DNA of 64,000 bases, taken from Armigeres subalbatus. Taxonomy: Eukaryota > Arthropoda > Insecta > Diptera > Culicidae. Where the stretch lies: the NCBI RefSeq assembly GCF_024139115.2, contig NC_085140.1:339884966-339948965 (forward strand), written 5' to 3'. The translations under genes were made by a program, and so were the position numbers. This document shows positions 1 through 10,739 of this stretch, one piece after another; within the stretch, counting starts at the first letter, position 1, and every line of letters starts with the position of its first letter. The notes beneath the pieces were generated by a model. It ran no database searches and had not been told where the DNA came from. It saw only the letters and a program-made list of their open reading frames with translations.

Positions 1-345
1 GAATTTCTGAAGAAATTTTCTAAGGAATTTTTAAATAAATTTTCGAAAGAACTCTTAGAGTAATTTCCAAGAAATCCTTGAAGGACTTTCTAAAGGGATT
101 CAGAATTTTCTTAGGAAATTCCCAAAGAATCTTTCAGAACAATTTCTTAGGATAGTTTTCTAAATTTGAAGTTTTCCTAAATAAATTTTTGAATAAATTC
201 CTCAAAAAAGTTCCTACGCAAAGGAATTTTGAAAGGAATTTATGGAGGATACTCCGAAGGGAATTCCTGCAAGATTTTCTAAGGAATAAGGAATTTGTTA
301 AAGAAATTTTCGGAACAATTGTTCATGAGCATCACAGCAATTGTA
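1..345. repeat. Degenerate GAATTTC-rich repeat
   Basis: AT-rich DNA made of loosely repeated words such as GGAATTT, GAAATTTTC and AAGGAATTT on both strands, with no fixed period. The same texture returns at 16840-17250 and 52735-53960. It looks like a decayed tandem or foldback repeat. The short open frame at 189-377 lies in this texture and is not credible as a gene. Confidence 0.5.
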
Positions 346-786
346 CAGAAAGCCATGTAAATAATGTTAGTAATTAGCCATCTATTCTCAATGTACACGT
401 TTCGAAAGATCATGTATATTCAGTCAATAATGGTGCTGTCCACGTCCTTGCGGGCATAGACGATTGGAAGGATAATTAATTCGACTCTCGTTTCTAATGG
501 GATCAAGGACACCTCTGCATTCCCATCGTTGTCTTGAGATTTAGGGGAACTGTTTCGTTTTCCATCTCAACGAAATCGATCTTATGGTAAAACAACTAGC
601 AATCGAACTATTTGCATGGGGAGTGAGAGTCATCCACCTTACCTCTGCTTCATGCTTACTTCTTGTAGATGGGATTATCTATGTTGATCAGTTTATTCAG
701 TTTTTCCATTTTATGGAATGGTTGTCAAAAGAACGATATTATTATTGTTAAATTCATGCGATGCAGGATTGAAACCAGTGTTGTGC
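346..786. other. Unassigned non-coding stretch
   Basis: Moderately AT-rich sequence with no recognised coding exon, repeat or RNA gene. Confidence 0.4.
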
Positions 787-790
787 TTAA

Positions 791-877
791 CCCGTTTCGG
801 TCTGACCAAAATTGAAATAACCCGTGTAGGCTCATTTTTCGTCCGATTGGCATGAAATTTTCAGGGAAAAAGCGTCA
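791..877 (+). repeat. Left terminal inverted repeat of the TTAA element
   Basis: Starts CCCGTTTCGG directly after TTAA. Its inverted partner is at 2844-2939 and differs by scattered substitutions plus an 8-bp indel near position 17. Confidence 0.8.
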
Positions 878-2001
878 GATGTTCCGGGAACCTGGTTCCC
901 TGGGGTATCCCTGGGGTGGTGGACACTTTTCAAGTGTACATAACCCAGTCTTGCGACATATCAAACTTCATGGTTTTGGAAGACATTGCTAATAGATGAG
1001 TTTTTGGGAGGTTTTGGACACATTGGCCACGTCCGGAAGTGTTCCCGGGAACCTGGTTCCCTCAAGAAAGTGGACAAATCTCGATTAGCACCGAAACCCA
1101 TCTTGCGACATATCAAACTCCATGATTTTGAAAGACAAGCTCAATAGATGGTTTTTTTTAGAGATTTTGGACACATTGGCCACATCCGGAAGTGTTCCCG
1201 GGAACCTGATTCCCTCAAGGAAGTGGAAAAAATTCGATTAGCACCGAAACCCATCTTGCGACATATCAAACTCCATGATTTTGGAAAACAAGCTCAATAG
1301 ATGAGTTTTTGAGAGGTTTTGGACACATTGGCCACATCCGGAAGTGTTCCCGGGAACCTGATTCCCTCAAAGAAGTGGAAAAAAATCGATTAGCACCGAA
1401 ACCCATCTCGTGACATATCAAACTTCATTATTTTGCTGGACTTTCAAAGACATCGAGTTTGTTACGTCACAAGATGAGTTTTGGTACTAATCTAAATTTA
1501 TTTACTTCCTTGAGGGAACCAGGTTCCCAAGAACACTTCCGGGCGTGGCCAATGTGTCCAAAACCTCTAAGAAACTCATTTATTGAGCTTGTCTTTCAAA
1601 ATCATGGAGTTTGGCATACCGCAAGATGTGTTCCGGCGCTAATCGAAACTTGTTCGCTTCCCTTAGGGAAGAAGGCTCCCGGGAACACTTTCGGATGTGG
1701 CCAATGTGTCCAAAACGTCTCAAAAACTCATCTATTGAGCTTGTCTTCCAAAATCATGGAGTTTGATATGTCGCAAGATGGGTTTCGGTGCTAATCGAAA
1801 TTTGTCCGCTTCCCTGAGGGAACCAGGCTCCGGGAACACTTCCGAACGTGGCCACTGTGTCCAAAACCTCCCAAAAACTCATCTATTAGCATTGTCTTCC
1901 AAAACCATGAAGTTTGATATGTCGCAAGACTGGGTTATGTCCACTTGAAAAGTGTCCACCACCCCAGGGATACCCCAGGGAACCAGGTTCCCGGAACATC
2001 C
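878..2001. repeat. 1.1-kb head-to-head palindrome of ~152-bp repeats
   Basis: The first ~144 bases (from 878) and the last ~144 bases (to about 2001) are inverted copies with only about two differences. Between them are direct repeats of about 152 bp. The landmark TTGCGACATA-like word recurs near 951, 1103, 1256 and 1408, then appears inverted in the second half. The centre is near 1437. Each unit carries a sub-palindrome around TTCCCGGGAACC. Short open frames inside (1459-1794, 1763-1948) come from the repeat. Confidence 0.85.
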
Positions 2002-2045
2002 GGAACCATGTCCTGGTGATTCAATTGTATCAAAACCAGAGCATT

Positions 2046-2645
2046 AGTGATTAATCATAGATTTAATCATGATTAATGAATAATGGGTTATTTAATCATT
2101 ATTCATTAATCATAATCATACAAAAAATACGATTCAATCATTAATCACTAATCGTTAATCATAGATTTTTGCATTTAATCATTAATCACTAATCATATTC
2201 ATGATTATTTTGAGTTTATTCATTATTCATCAATTTTAATCATTGCATACATCGCTTTTATTCATTAATCTTTAATCATAATCATACAATTTCAAAGGTA
2301 AAAAACATAATTTGGTCGAACGGTTACTTGATTATTGATCACTATGCAAATCATTTAATTTGATTATTCATAATCATTAATCATTAATCATATCGATCGT
2401 TAATCATTAATCATACCCATATTATGTCTACGTTTAATCACGATCGGTAATCATTAATCATACTTCAAACGTTTTATTCATTAATCATAATCGTTAATCA
2501 TTGTCAAACATTAATTTAATCATTAATCATAATCATTATTCATTGTCAAAAATGAATAAATCATTAATCATAATCTTAAATCATAGAGTTGAATGATTTA
2601 ATCATAACAAATTTAATCATTCATTGAAAGCTTTATTCATTAACG
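2046..2645. repeat. AT-rich TAATCATTAATCAT low-complexity array
   Basis: About 600 bp built from TTAATCAT, ATTAATCATAATC and related words in both orientations, with no exact period. It lies inside the TTAA element and could be an expanded internal microsatellite. Confidence 0.7.
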
Positions 2646-2843
2646 CTCTGATCAAAACTAACTTCTGATGCTGGTCAATGATGATTGACCACGTTTGCAT
2701 CAGCATTCTGGTCACTTTCGTTCATTTATCAATGGTTTTAAAAAATGGCCCATTTTTGACTGCATCTGACCCAGGACCCCCCTTAATATATGCCGGATGG
2801 GCACCATGGTCAAATCAAGTCATGTACCAAAAAATAGACATGA

Positions 2844-2939
2844 TGACGCTTCTTCCCTGAAAAATTTCATGGCAATCGGACGAAAAATGAGCCTACACGG
2901 GTTATTTCAATTTTGATTTCTAGGTCAGACCGAAACGGG
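2844..2939 (-). repeat. Right terminal inverted repeat of the TTAA element
   Basis: Inverted partner of 791-877, ending GAAACGGG directly before TTAA at 2940-2943. Confidence 0.8.
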
Positions 2940-2943
2940 TTAA

Positions 2944-4990
2944 TCATTATCAGACGATCATGATTGCAATTTTCATGTGAAAACTAGTCACGTGAAAACA
3001 GTAGGCGAGTTGTCGCCGGCGACAACTTCTCAAATTTTGTACTCAAACGATAATAAACACAGAATTTTCATTCAATCATTAATCTTCACTAATATCAACT
3101 AATTGTCAGCAGTTCCGTTATATCTTCTATTTGGCGTTATGGTTTCATGGTAGTAAGGAAAAAGAGTTCAAAATGTAACGGTAAATGCTTTAAATCAAGA
3201 TACGATTTTCAAACGATTCTTAATCGCTGGCGAGTTTTTATCACTTGATAATTTAAAAGTAAAATCGCGGGTGAGTTTGATCATTTTCGATTTTTCAAAA
3301 ATTTGATTTTTCCCATCCCTGAGTGAAACACCTGTTAAGTTCAATTGAATAAAGTTGAAACAGCGTTGAAATAACAATTTTGAAGATTGAAAAAAAAACT
3401 ATAGCCGCGTTGTTTGATGCAACAATCGGAATAGTTGTTTCAATCGTACATAATTCTTCTGCGTGTTTACAGCTGAACAAATTACAAAAATTAAAAAAAA
3501 GTTAAATTCCTTTTCATTGCATTGCCTTATGCATGCACTTAGCCTTATCTTTATTACTTGCAACATGTTGCATTCGACGCGGAATCCTTCCTATTTTTTA
3601 GCAATTGAAAATTGCATTCCAGAGTTGTTAAAAAAAGTTTTTTTTTGGAAAAAAAAATTCAAAACCGAAACAATTTTTTTTTCAAAAACTGCTGCAATGC
3701 ATTCAAATGAACGCAAATAAATGTGAATTGATGCAAATAACTGAATCCATCTCTGCAATTTTGACCACTCTTATGGGCATTTCTTGTTACTCTTATGTGT
3801 TTACTTGTTTTATAATTCGCGCATCATCACCGCTAGGTGGATTATTCTGGGTTTGTATGTAAAAGTGCTTAATTAGTTGATTATCAAATTTCTACTACCA
3901 AAAGTTAATTCGTTTTTAATTAACAGGTTTTACATTTTTGTGGAAATATTTTATATTTATTTTTCTATACTTCGCCATGCTAAATTTCAGTGACGTCACT
4001 CATGTTTGTAGGTATGCACGGCAGCGAATTGACTCTTCTACTTGTATCATTGTGTTATTCATGTCTTAAAGTAGTGATTTTTCGTTTTTCGTTTGTAACA
4101 AGTCATCTGATTATAAACGATATTCTAATTGCAATATTAATGAGAGTAATGCGATTTTGTGAGTAAAATTCGGGCGCGATGCTTTTCTGCAGTATCGCTA
4201 AATGCTGTCGAAATGCTGAAGAGTACATATGATTAAAAAGACTAAGGCACATCATAAATTGAAACAAATTATTTCTAAAATTAGGGCCATTTCTTTGTTG
4301 ATTGTAAAGTAATTGTAAAGAATGTAAAGTAATAGTACAATACAAATAAAAAAAACTTGTTTTTTGTTCTTAAAATCGTGGGTAATTGATCCCTTTCATC
4401 TTTCATCTTCATTAGCTAAAGTTTTCCAAGCCAGAAGTTCACGGGGTTTCTAATAATTACCTCTCTGGCGGACCAATCCAACTGGCTGTGGTACAATTGT
4501 GTGGCCTCCATTCATCTTCCATTTTGTCATTCATTCGGACGGTGAAATTTACGATAGATCGGGAAATAAAACTCCAAGAGACTAATTACACAATTATATT
4601 CCTGCGGAAAGGCACATGCCCTCGGTGAACTTTGTGAGTTGTGAGCGTGATCCCAGCTATTGAGTAGCTTCACCGAGACCGAGAGGGGTCAGAGCCCGGC
4701 TTGGTCAGGCGAAAATGTTTACAAAGTCAGAAAAGTTGGTGCCACAGGGAAAAATTCAATGTTTCCTCTAAAGTTTGGTATGTTTCGTGTCAGCCCCAAG
4801 TTCGTTGTACCATGCCTCGTACTTGAGGCAAGCCAGCCAGCCTGTAATCAGCAAACGAATCCCAATTGGCGTCCTTCGGGCGGAAATTTGATGCCCCTTT
4901 GAAGTGATTGTCGGTTGTCGTACGTACAGAACCAAGGCTGAACCGAGGGATGTTCTTCGGTGTCAAAAAGTGAAAATGCCAAACGAGACC
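2944..4990. other. Mostly unassigned AT-rich stretch
   Basis: No supported coding exon. A perfect 20-bp palindrome sits at 3008-3027. A short piece near 3805-3850 (ATCATCACCGCTAGGTGGAT) matches the 3' end of the dispersed mosquito repeat seen at 33081-33710 and 56855-57455. Short open frames here lack coding character. Confidence 0.4.
3008..3027. repeat. Perfect 20-bp GC-rich palindrome
   Basis: AGTTGTCGCC followed at once by its exact reverse complement, in otherwise AT-rich DNA. Function unknown. Confidence 0.8.
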
Positions 4991-5287
4991 AAATCATCGT
5001 ACTTTTCGAGGGGGGTGCTATCAACTTCAAACAGGTCGTTGTAGTGATATTCTAGATGATTGCATGTGATGGGCTGAAGTAAACCTTTCCACTTTGTGTT
5101 TTCAAACGCAGCCACGATGAACAAATTACAATCATAGGGAGTGAAAAGTGAAAAAAAATCCTCTCATAGTGGAACGTTAAACCCAGTGGAAGTGAGTGAG
5201 CGTTGATAGTGTAAAAAAAGACCCACTTTAGCTGGGACCATCGATTAAAAACAGCAACGGCAATAGCAGCACCTTCATCGCTGAGAG

Positions 5288-5335
5288 ATGGTTCAGCGGA
5301 TCGACATTTCCACCATCGGAGGCGAGAAAATTCTG
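5288..5335 (+). CDS. Candidate first coding exon (16 codons)
   Basis: An ATG at 5288 opens the peptide MVQRIDISTIGGEKIL and reaches a GTAACG donor-like site after exactly 16 codons (phase 0). Without splicing the frame stops seven codons later. The preceding ~200 bases (repeated GTGAAAAGTG and AGTGAGTGAGCG words, stops in all frames) resemble an insect 5' UTR. The phase agrees with the phase-0 start of the CNG channel exon at 25490, so this may be the N-terminal exon of that gene across a ~20-kb intron. That link is inference. It could equally be a chance short frame or an exon of another gene. RNA-seq junction reads from 5335 to 25490 would decide it. Confidence 0.35.
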
Positions 5336-6298
5336 GTAACGTACCTTAAACTGTATTAGAAAACTTTATTCTTTATTACGTGAGTGGGAAAATTGATTCT
5401 GGTTTTTCATGTCCTTAAATTTATATTCGAGGGGTGTGTGATAGATTTTGATTGTTGTCTTTACGATCAAAATTTCTCGTTTTTGCAAAATATTTATAAT
5501 TTTCAAGTTACTTGTTTCCTTTTTCATACAACAAAATGGAGAGATTATTTTCGGAAAGATTCTATATATTAAGACGATATATGCGTGTTTCCTTGCAACT
5601 AAAAGTTGCAATGCATCAGCGGTTCAGTTTCCTGTTTAGAGAGATGTCAAGAAATCACTATATCGCTTACCCTTATCAAACCAACAATTAAAAGTTCACC
5701 GCCACCACCGGGGTCACGTGCTGCTGGTGTCGAAGCTTTTTCGCAGCACTCAATCCCGAGGGCCATGCCCAGTCGTGTGAAGTGCCGAGACACTTTAGGT
5801 TCGAAACCATGAGCTATGACCGCAGTAGTCGGTGAAGTTTTTAGCAGTTTTGGCACGTTTCGTGTGACGCTGTAAAGCGAATCCGACGAATTCCGATGAA
5901 CGGCGGCGTTGACTACTTTAGCCATTGGCTGGTCGGTCGTGAGTTTCCCTAAAGAGCAGTGAAATAGGAATGCGATTCGAAGCGACGGCTTGGGGGGAAG
6001 GTGGAACTGATTTATCGGTTGGCGGAGTTTGCTAAGTGATGAAGGTCCATATTGAATATTTCCGATTCGTTCGGGTTGATGTGATATATTTATTGGCAGC
6101 AGTTTGGCATTGACTTTAATGGCCAATTGTATCACTGATTGTAATCCATAAACGGTCTAAAGAAAGATAACCAACATAGAAAATGCAACATTTAAGGTTT
6201 GATTTTCTGATTAACATTACACAAGTATGTAAGAAAATATTTATCTAGCGTTGCTTTTATTGCATATTGAATGGTTCTTATTTTTTCCATAGCGATAA

Positions 6299-6432
6299 TA
6301 TTTTTATGCCCAGGGAAGTCGAGAAAATTTTCAACCTGAAAATTTTCTAGACCGGACCGGGAATCGAACCCGGGTGACTGGTATTATCTTGCTTCATAGC
6401 CGCGCATCTTATCGCACGGCTAAGCAGGGCCC
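6299..6432 (-). mobile_element. Feilai-like tRNA-derived SINE, 3'-truncated copy
   Basis: Read on the minus strand this is the head of the same SINE found at 10121, 17747, 27263 and 55216: a GGGCCC start, an A-box region, a B box GGGTTCGATTCC and the GACTTCCCTGGGCATAA body word. It breaks off near 6299, losing the distal body and GAAGAA tail. It is more diverged than the other copies. Confidence 0.75.
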
Positions 6433-6497
6433 GTTCACCTCATTAGATATTAAAAAATTGCAGGGGTTTAAGGTAATTAATTTATCTTATCCTATTA

Positions 6498-7206
6498 CAG
6501 TCGCGTCTCCACATCTCGATATTGAAGGGACCATCGAGATAGGGAGAGATCGAGGAATGGGAGGAAAATTGGAATGTGTACTAGATCCAAAAAAGCCCGT
6601 TGCTATGAAAAACGACAACAAAACAAATGCCGTTTCTTGTTGTTGATCTGTTTGTTATTGTCCAAAGATGGTCTAGTAGCCAAAAAATTAGAACATATCG
6701 ACATAAGGAGAGTAAATATGAACAAAATATGATCAGAGAGATATCGAGATAGGAAGGTTATCGAGATATAGAATGCCCAAATGTATGTAGATTGAAGGGA
6801 CCGAGGAAACTATGGACATAGGGAGAGATATCGAGATATTGAACATCGAGATGTACACGGAAGAAATAAACTACCCAATAGTGAATTCAATTCACCCAAC
6901 CTCGAACATCCGTACGGGAAGCTTAAATCGAGTAAATGGGGTCGAAGAAGTTTGCCTTTACTCCCATGTTAAAAAAGTACCCAACGGAAAATTTATTTAT
7001 CCATCTGGAGGTTTAATTCACTCAATTTTGAGTTCAGGCAATAAACTCAAAGTTGGCTTCTCGTATTGAACTGGCGATTGTTTCTCTCTTATGTTTTTGA
7101 CAAAAAAAGAAAAAGTAGATGAAAGAGAAGAGAAAAAATAACTCAAAAGTAAGTTAAAAAAACCCAACGCGGGGTATTTTATTTCTTCCGTGTAGAGAGT
7201 TGACTG
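6498..7206. mobile_element. TA-flanked MITE with CAGTC termini, interrupted by a second MITE
   Basis: Flanked by TA at 6496-6497 and 7207-7208, with termini CAGTC...GACTG. The first ~27 bases (through ACATCTCGAT) match the inverted right end once the nested element at 6856-7192 is removed. The body repeats ATCGAGATA-type words. A TA target with a CAGT-type end suggests the Tc1/mariner superfamily (inference). No transposase is present. Confidence 0.6.
6856..7192. mobile_element. TA-flanked MITE with CACGGAAGAAATAAA termini
   Basis: TA at 6854-6855 and 7193-7194 flank a 337-bp element. Its ends are inverted copies: CACGGAAGAAATAAACTACC on the left and the reverse complement of CACGGAAGAAATAAAATACC on the right. 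It sits inside the right TIR of the older CAGTC-type MITE, so it inserted later. The open frame at 6812-7069 overlaps it and is not a gene. Confidence 0.8.
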
Positions 7207-7233
7207 TAATATACTTTACAGTAAGATTTGAAG

Positions 7234-9838
7234 CAGAGCCGTGGCGTGGACTTCCAGCGCCTTTGGCGAAACCTTTATTAGGCGCCCCTTAATCAGATGT
7301 AAAAAAACGTGCTATGAGTAGGAAGATTTTTTTTTTTTTGCGAGGAAGGTCTAATGAATTTTTGCTTTACGAATTCCTAAAGCCTCTATAACCTGCATAT
7401 GTTTCAAAAGGTAGAGTGTAAGGGCCATTAAAAGACCAGAACATTTCTAGAAACCCGCTGAAGTTTAACGATGTTCTGAAAGATTTAGTAAACTAACGCA
7501 AGTAAAAAAAATAGATCCAGAAGTGTGTGGATTCACGGCAAAAAAAAAGGATTTAATTAAGAAAATAAATTAGCTCTCAATTTGTGCTTGCTATTCGATT
7601 TTGATTACTATCGAACCTTGTCACATCAAGAAGAACCCTTATATGAAGTGGATGACCATCGGAATCGCCATTAGCCATTTCGATGACGAAAAATTTAATT
7701 TCGGAGTGGCTTGGTTTGCAAAAACTACTGATCTTTCAATGAACTTCAACTTTGGAGTAAATTGGTTGATTGTGAGAATAGCTATTGGTCCAAGTCGTAT
7801 CAAGAACAAACCAATTCCGGAGTGGGTTGATTGATGGCCAGAATAACCAACGGGCCCTGTTCAGATCAAGGTATATGTGTTTTTGGAGTGGGTCTGACGA
7901 TAGTTCGGTGGCACTGTTTGTTTTGGATGAACCAATAGACTTCTACTTTAAAGAAAGTCAGTTACTGATCTCCCTCCCTCTCCCTAATCTGATTTAGCCA
8001 TCGTTACTGAAATCCCTCGATGCATATTCTCATATTCAGCATACCATCATTTCAAATACTTTTCCGCTAAAAGCTTTACCAGTTTATAAAGATTATACTG
8101 GATCAAGTGCGATCGCATAGTTTGTCAGCATAAAATGAGGGAATTTATCTCAAATTCATACAAATTTCTTATCAGAATATCCGTACATCTATTATTAGAT
8201 AACGGTTTGCATTTTTAAGTCGCGAACAAAAACTATATGTATTTGATTTACGCTTCGCCTTTGGCTTATTGAAGTCCTTATCTGGGGCTCCTTCCCCAGA
8301 AGCTTGTTTCATGCTCCTTCCCATTTGCATTTCCTGTTCCTTCCTTTTCCTTCCACTTTCTTTTCCATCAAGTAAATAATGAAAAAGACATTCCTAAATT
8401 AGGGGAGCATGCCGACGTTTTGATATATTGAAATGTTATGACCCCGGGAGTTCCCAGAAAGGGAATAGCCTAGACCCCAAGCTGCTGGTCTGACCAACGG
8501 CAGCTTCCGGGGTGGGCGCAAAATGCCTCCTTTCTCCCAGGTGCCAAGGACTTTATTCTTTACACTTTACCTTTATGGTTTATTCCGCGGTATGGGCGGC
8601 GATGAGATACAGTGACAATGGCTTGGTCAGTTAGCAGTGGCAGATGGCGTTAGGTACTGGCGCGACGTGTAGCTTGATGGTCGTTGGTCAGATGGTCGTC
8701 AGATTCAGATTCAGTCAGATACTCGACGATCTTATGGCCGAGGTAAATTCCGGAATTTTCATCCGTTGATGGAAGGCGATAACACGGCGTTAGTTGTCAC
8801 GATACGTGAGAAAAGCTGGGACGAACAATAGCTGTCCTGTCGTTATCAGGACTCCGTATGACAAAATGGCGTTCATTGCGTGGTACCGCCCGTAGAAAGT
8901 ACCTTCAGTAATACGAGAAGTCCCGGCACCTCTGGGCAGAATGTTAGCAACCTCGGTGATTCTCACTTGGCAGGTCTTGCCAAGCTCGGGGACGATCGGC
9001 TTCTTCACTACGCACCGCTCACTGGAAGTCGTCTGCCGACCGGATAGCTTTGGTCCACGGAAGTCGTCTCGCAGAACTGGGGCCAACAGTTGTCAACCCC
9101 AGAAACGAATAACCAAACGTTGGCCAGCCAAATGGTAATTCATCGCTCCGGAGGTGCACTTAGGCACGCGGAAAACTACCAGCAACAGGACGCCGATTTG
9201 CAAGATGGCGTTCTCGTGTTAATAACATCTACAGTTGGTGAGAGGCGTCGAAAAGGCGCAATCACCACACACGCACGTAGCTGGATTCCCACTTAGTTCG
9301 TTCCCAAACGTCAAACTATCGGACTGACTATTTGGGCTGATTTACCACTTATCATCAAATTCCGAGTTTCACGAGGAATGGAATAAACTTCAAAGATGCG
9401 AGTTGGCTGTAGGTTTTTAGAATCTCGTACCTCTACTGATCGCTTTATTCCTTTCTTCATCGAAGACTCTGGAGCACATATTTTTGATAACCGTATTCAT
9501 TTGCCACCCACTTTGCCCGTTTTAAAATTACGTTTAGACACTAACTTGACAAATTATTTCCCTGCATTCCAACACCATACACAAGGTGATACCATTCGGT
9601 AACAACCTGTATCAGTTATTGTCGGAACAGGGCCTTCCGAAAATACCTCAAATGATTGATTATGTATGTAGTCCCCGAGAGAATCGTAATAAAAGGTTAA
9701 ATTTGTATCACTTTGAACCAGTGAATTTTTGAATAATTTGCCATCATTTCCTATAGCGGAATTCTGGATTTTAGCGCCCCCCTAAGGCCAGGCGCCCTTG
9801 GCGAGGGCCAACCCGGCCAACCACACGCTACGGCGCTG
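7234..9838. mobile_element. Candidate hAT-like element (2.6 kb), no transposase seen
   Basis: The left end CAGAGCCGTGGCGTG (7234) matches the reverse complement of the right end CAGCGCCGTAGCGTG (to 9838) at all but two positions. GGCGCC-rich subterminal sequence lies inside both. The 8-bp flanks, ATTTGAAG (7226-7233) and CTTTTAAG (9839-9846), agree at six of eight positions, which fits an aged hAT target duplication; CAGNG ends are a hAT hallmark. The interior holds an AT-rich part and a markedly GC-richer part (about 8430-9300) with a 98-codon minus-strand frame (8790-9086) I do not recognise. Two unrelated repeats facing each other is the main alternative. Confidence 0.45.
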
Positions 9839-10120
9839 CTTTTAAGCCAATGAGATGAAAAGTAGGCTTTGGAAACAACATAAATCAAAAACAAATCGCC
9901 ACCCACCAAACGCGGAATTTCAAGTGCCATTTGTTTTCGTGTGGAACGTATTTGCACCAAAAGTAACGGTGCTTTAATTACAACTTGCGAATCATAAAGT
10001 AAGATAAGCGAAATTTGAAGAGATCGCTTCTCAAGGTGCGTATTGAATTATTTACAGTGGTAGTATAGTCAATCAGTCTGTTTTAATTTAAATATTTAAT
10101 TTAAAAAAATAGCTGAACGG

Positions 10121-10405
10121 GGGCTCTCCTTAGCCGTGCGGTAAGACGTGCGGCTACAAAGCAAGACTATGCTGAGGGTGACTGGGTTCGATTCTCGGTG
10201 CCGGTCTAGACAATTTTCGGATTGGAAATTGTCTCGACTTCCCTGGGCATAAAAGTATCATCGTCTTAGCCTCATGATATTCGAATGCAAAAATGGTAAC
10301 CTGGCTTAGAAACCTCGCAGTTAATAACTGTGAAAGGCTTAATGAACACTAAGCTGCGAGACGGCTCTGTCCCAGTGTGGGGATGTAATGCCAATAAGAA
10401 GAAGA
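10121..10405 (+). mobile_element. Feilai-like tRNA-derived SINE, full-length copy
   Basis: The tRNA-like head contains an A-box region (TAGCCGTGCGG) and B box (GGGTTCGATTC). The body carries GACTTCCCTGGGCATAAAA and GCAGTTAATAACTGTG, and it ends in GAAGAAGA. It is flanked by AGCTGAACGG (10111-10120) and AGCTGGACGG (10406-10415), a 10-bp target duplication with one mismatch. Transcription would be by RNA polymerase III from the internal boxes. Confidence 0.85.
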
Positions 10406-10470
10406 AGCTGGACGGATTTCGATTCGGGAGATGTTGATGAAACTTTCTGGACATATAGACTTTTTTTTTA

Positions 10471-10731
10471 CAATGTTCTGAAACTCAGATCAGCTGAAGA
10501 TTTGAAAAATGTATATGAGGTACCTAACCACTTTCCTTCGATGAGACTCGAACCCTTGACTCTCAGTACGCTAGACTGGTGCTTTCAACCAACTAAGCTA
10601 CGAAGGACCTCCTTCGGCATTCGCACCTTAGCGGCTACTGAATGAGCCCGAGATTCCCAAATCGGACGCATAGTCCCAAATCAAAATCTTCCACATAATG
10701 TCCATATTCACATCTGAGCTTCAGAACATTG
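10471..10731. mobile_element. TA-flanked MITE carrying a tRNA-like sequence
   Basis: TA at 10469-10470 and 10732-10733 flank inverted ends CAATGTTCTGAAACTCAGAT (20 bp, one mismatch between ends). The 261-bp element contains a tRNA-like cloverleaf on the minus strand at 10534-10607. No transposase is present. It may be a MITE that captured a tRNA gene or SINE head. Confidence 0.75.
10534..10607 (-). tRNA. tRNA-like cloverleaf, 74 nt, anticodon-position AGC (pseudogene or mobile-borne)
   Basis: On the minus strand the 74 bases partition exactly as a tRNA. There is a 7-bp acceptor TCCTTCG/CGAAGGA (perfect), a D stem GCTT/AAGC, an anticodon arm with four of five pairs and loop CTAGCGT, a 5-nt variable loop, and a T arm with loop TTCGAGT but only three to four stem pairs. 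The A box TAGCTTAGTTGG and B box GGTTCGAGTCT fit the Pol III consensus. The anticodon position reads AGC (Ala), but the body does not resemble a standard insect tRNA-Ala. Because it lies inside a MITE and has a weak T stem, I treat it as tRNA-derived rather than a proven working tRNA gene. Confidence 0.5.
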
Positions 10732-10739
10732 TAAATTAA

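Larger units (their letters stand above)
787..2943. mobile_element. TTAA-flanked element with long TIRs (piggyBac-type MITE)
   Basis: The element is bounded by TTAA at 787-790 and 2940-2943. Immediately inside are inverted termini beginning CCCGTTTCGGTCTGACC. The left terminus (791-877) matches the reverse complement of the right terminus (2844-2939) almost throughout, apart from an 8-bp indel. A TTAA target duplication with CCC-starting ends is typical of the piggyBac superfamily; assigning it there is inference. There is no transposase. The interior is a head-to-head palindrome (878-2001) followed by an AT-rich repeat (about 2046-2645). It would have to be mobilised in trans. Confidence 0.75.

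Noticed and set aside
8430..9300. A solo LTR starting TGTTATGACCCC
   Set aside because: No matching CA end with a target duplication of TGAAA was found; the candidate hAT-like boundaries explain the region better.
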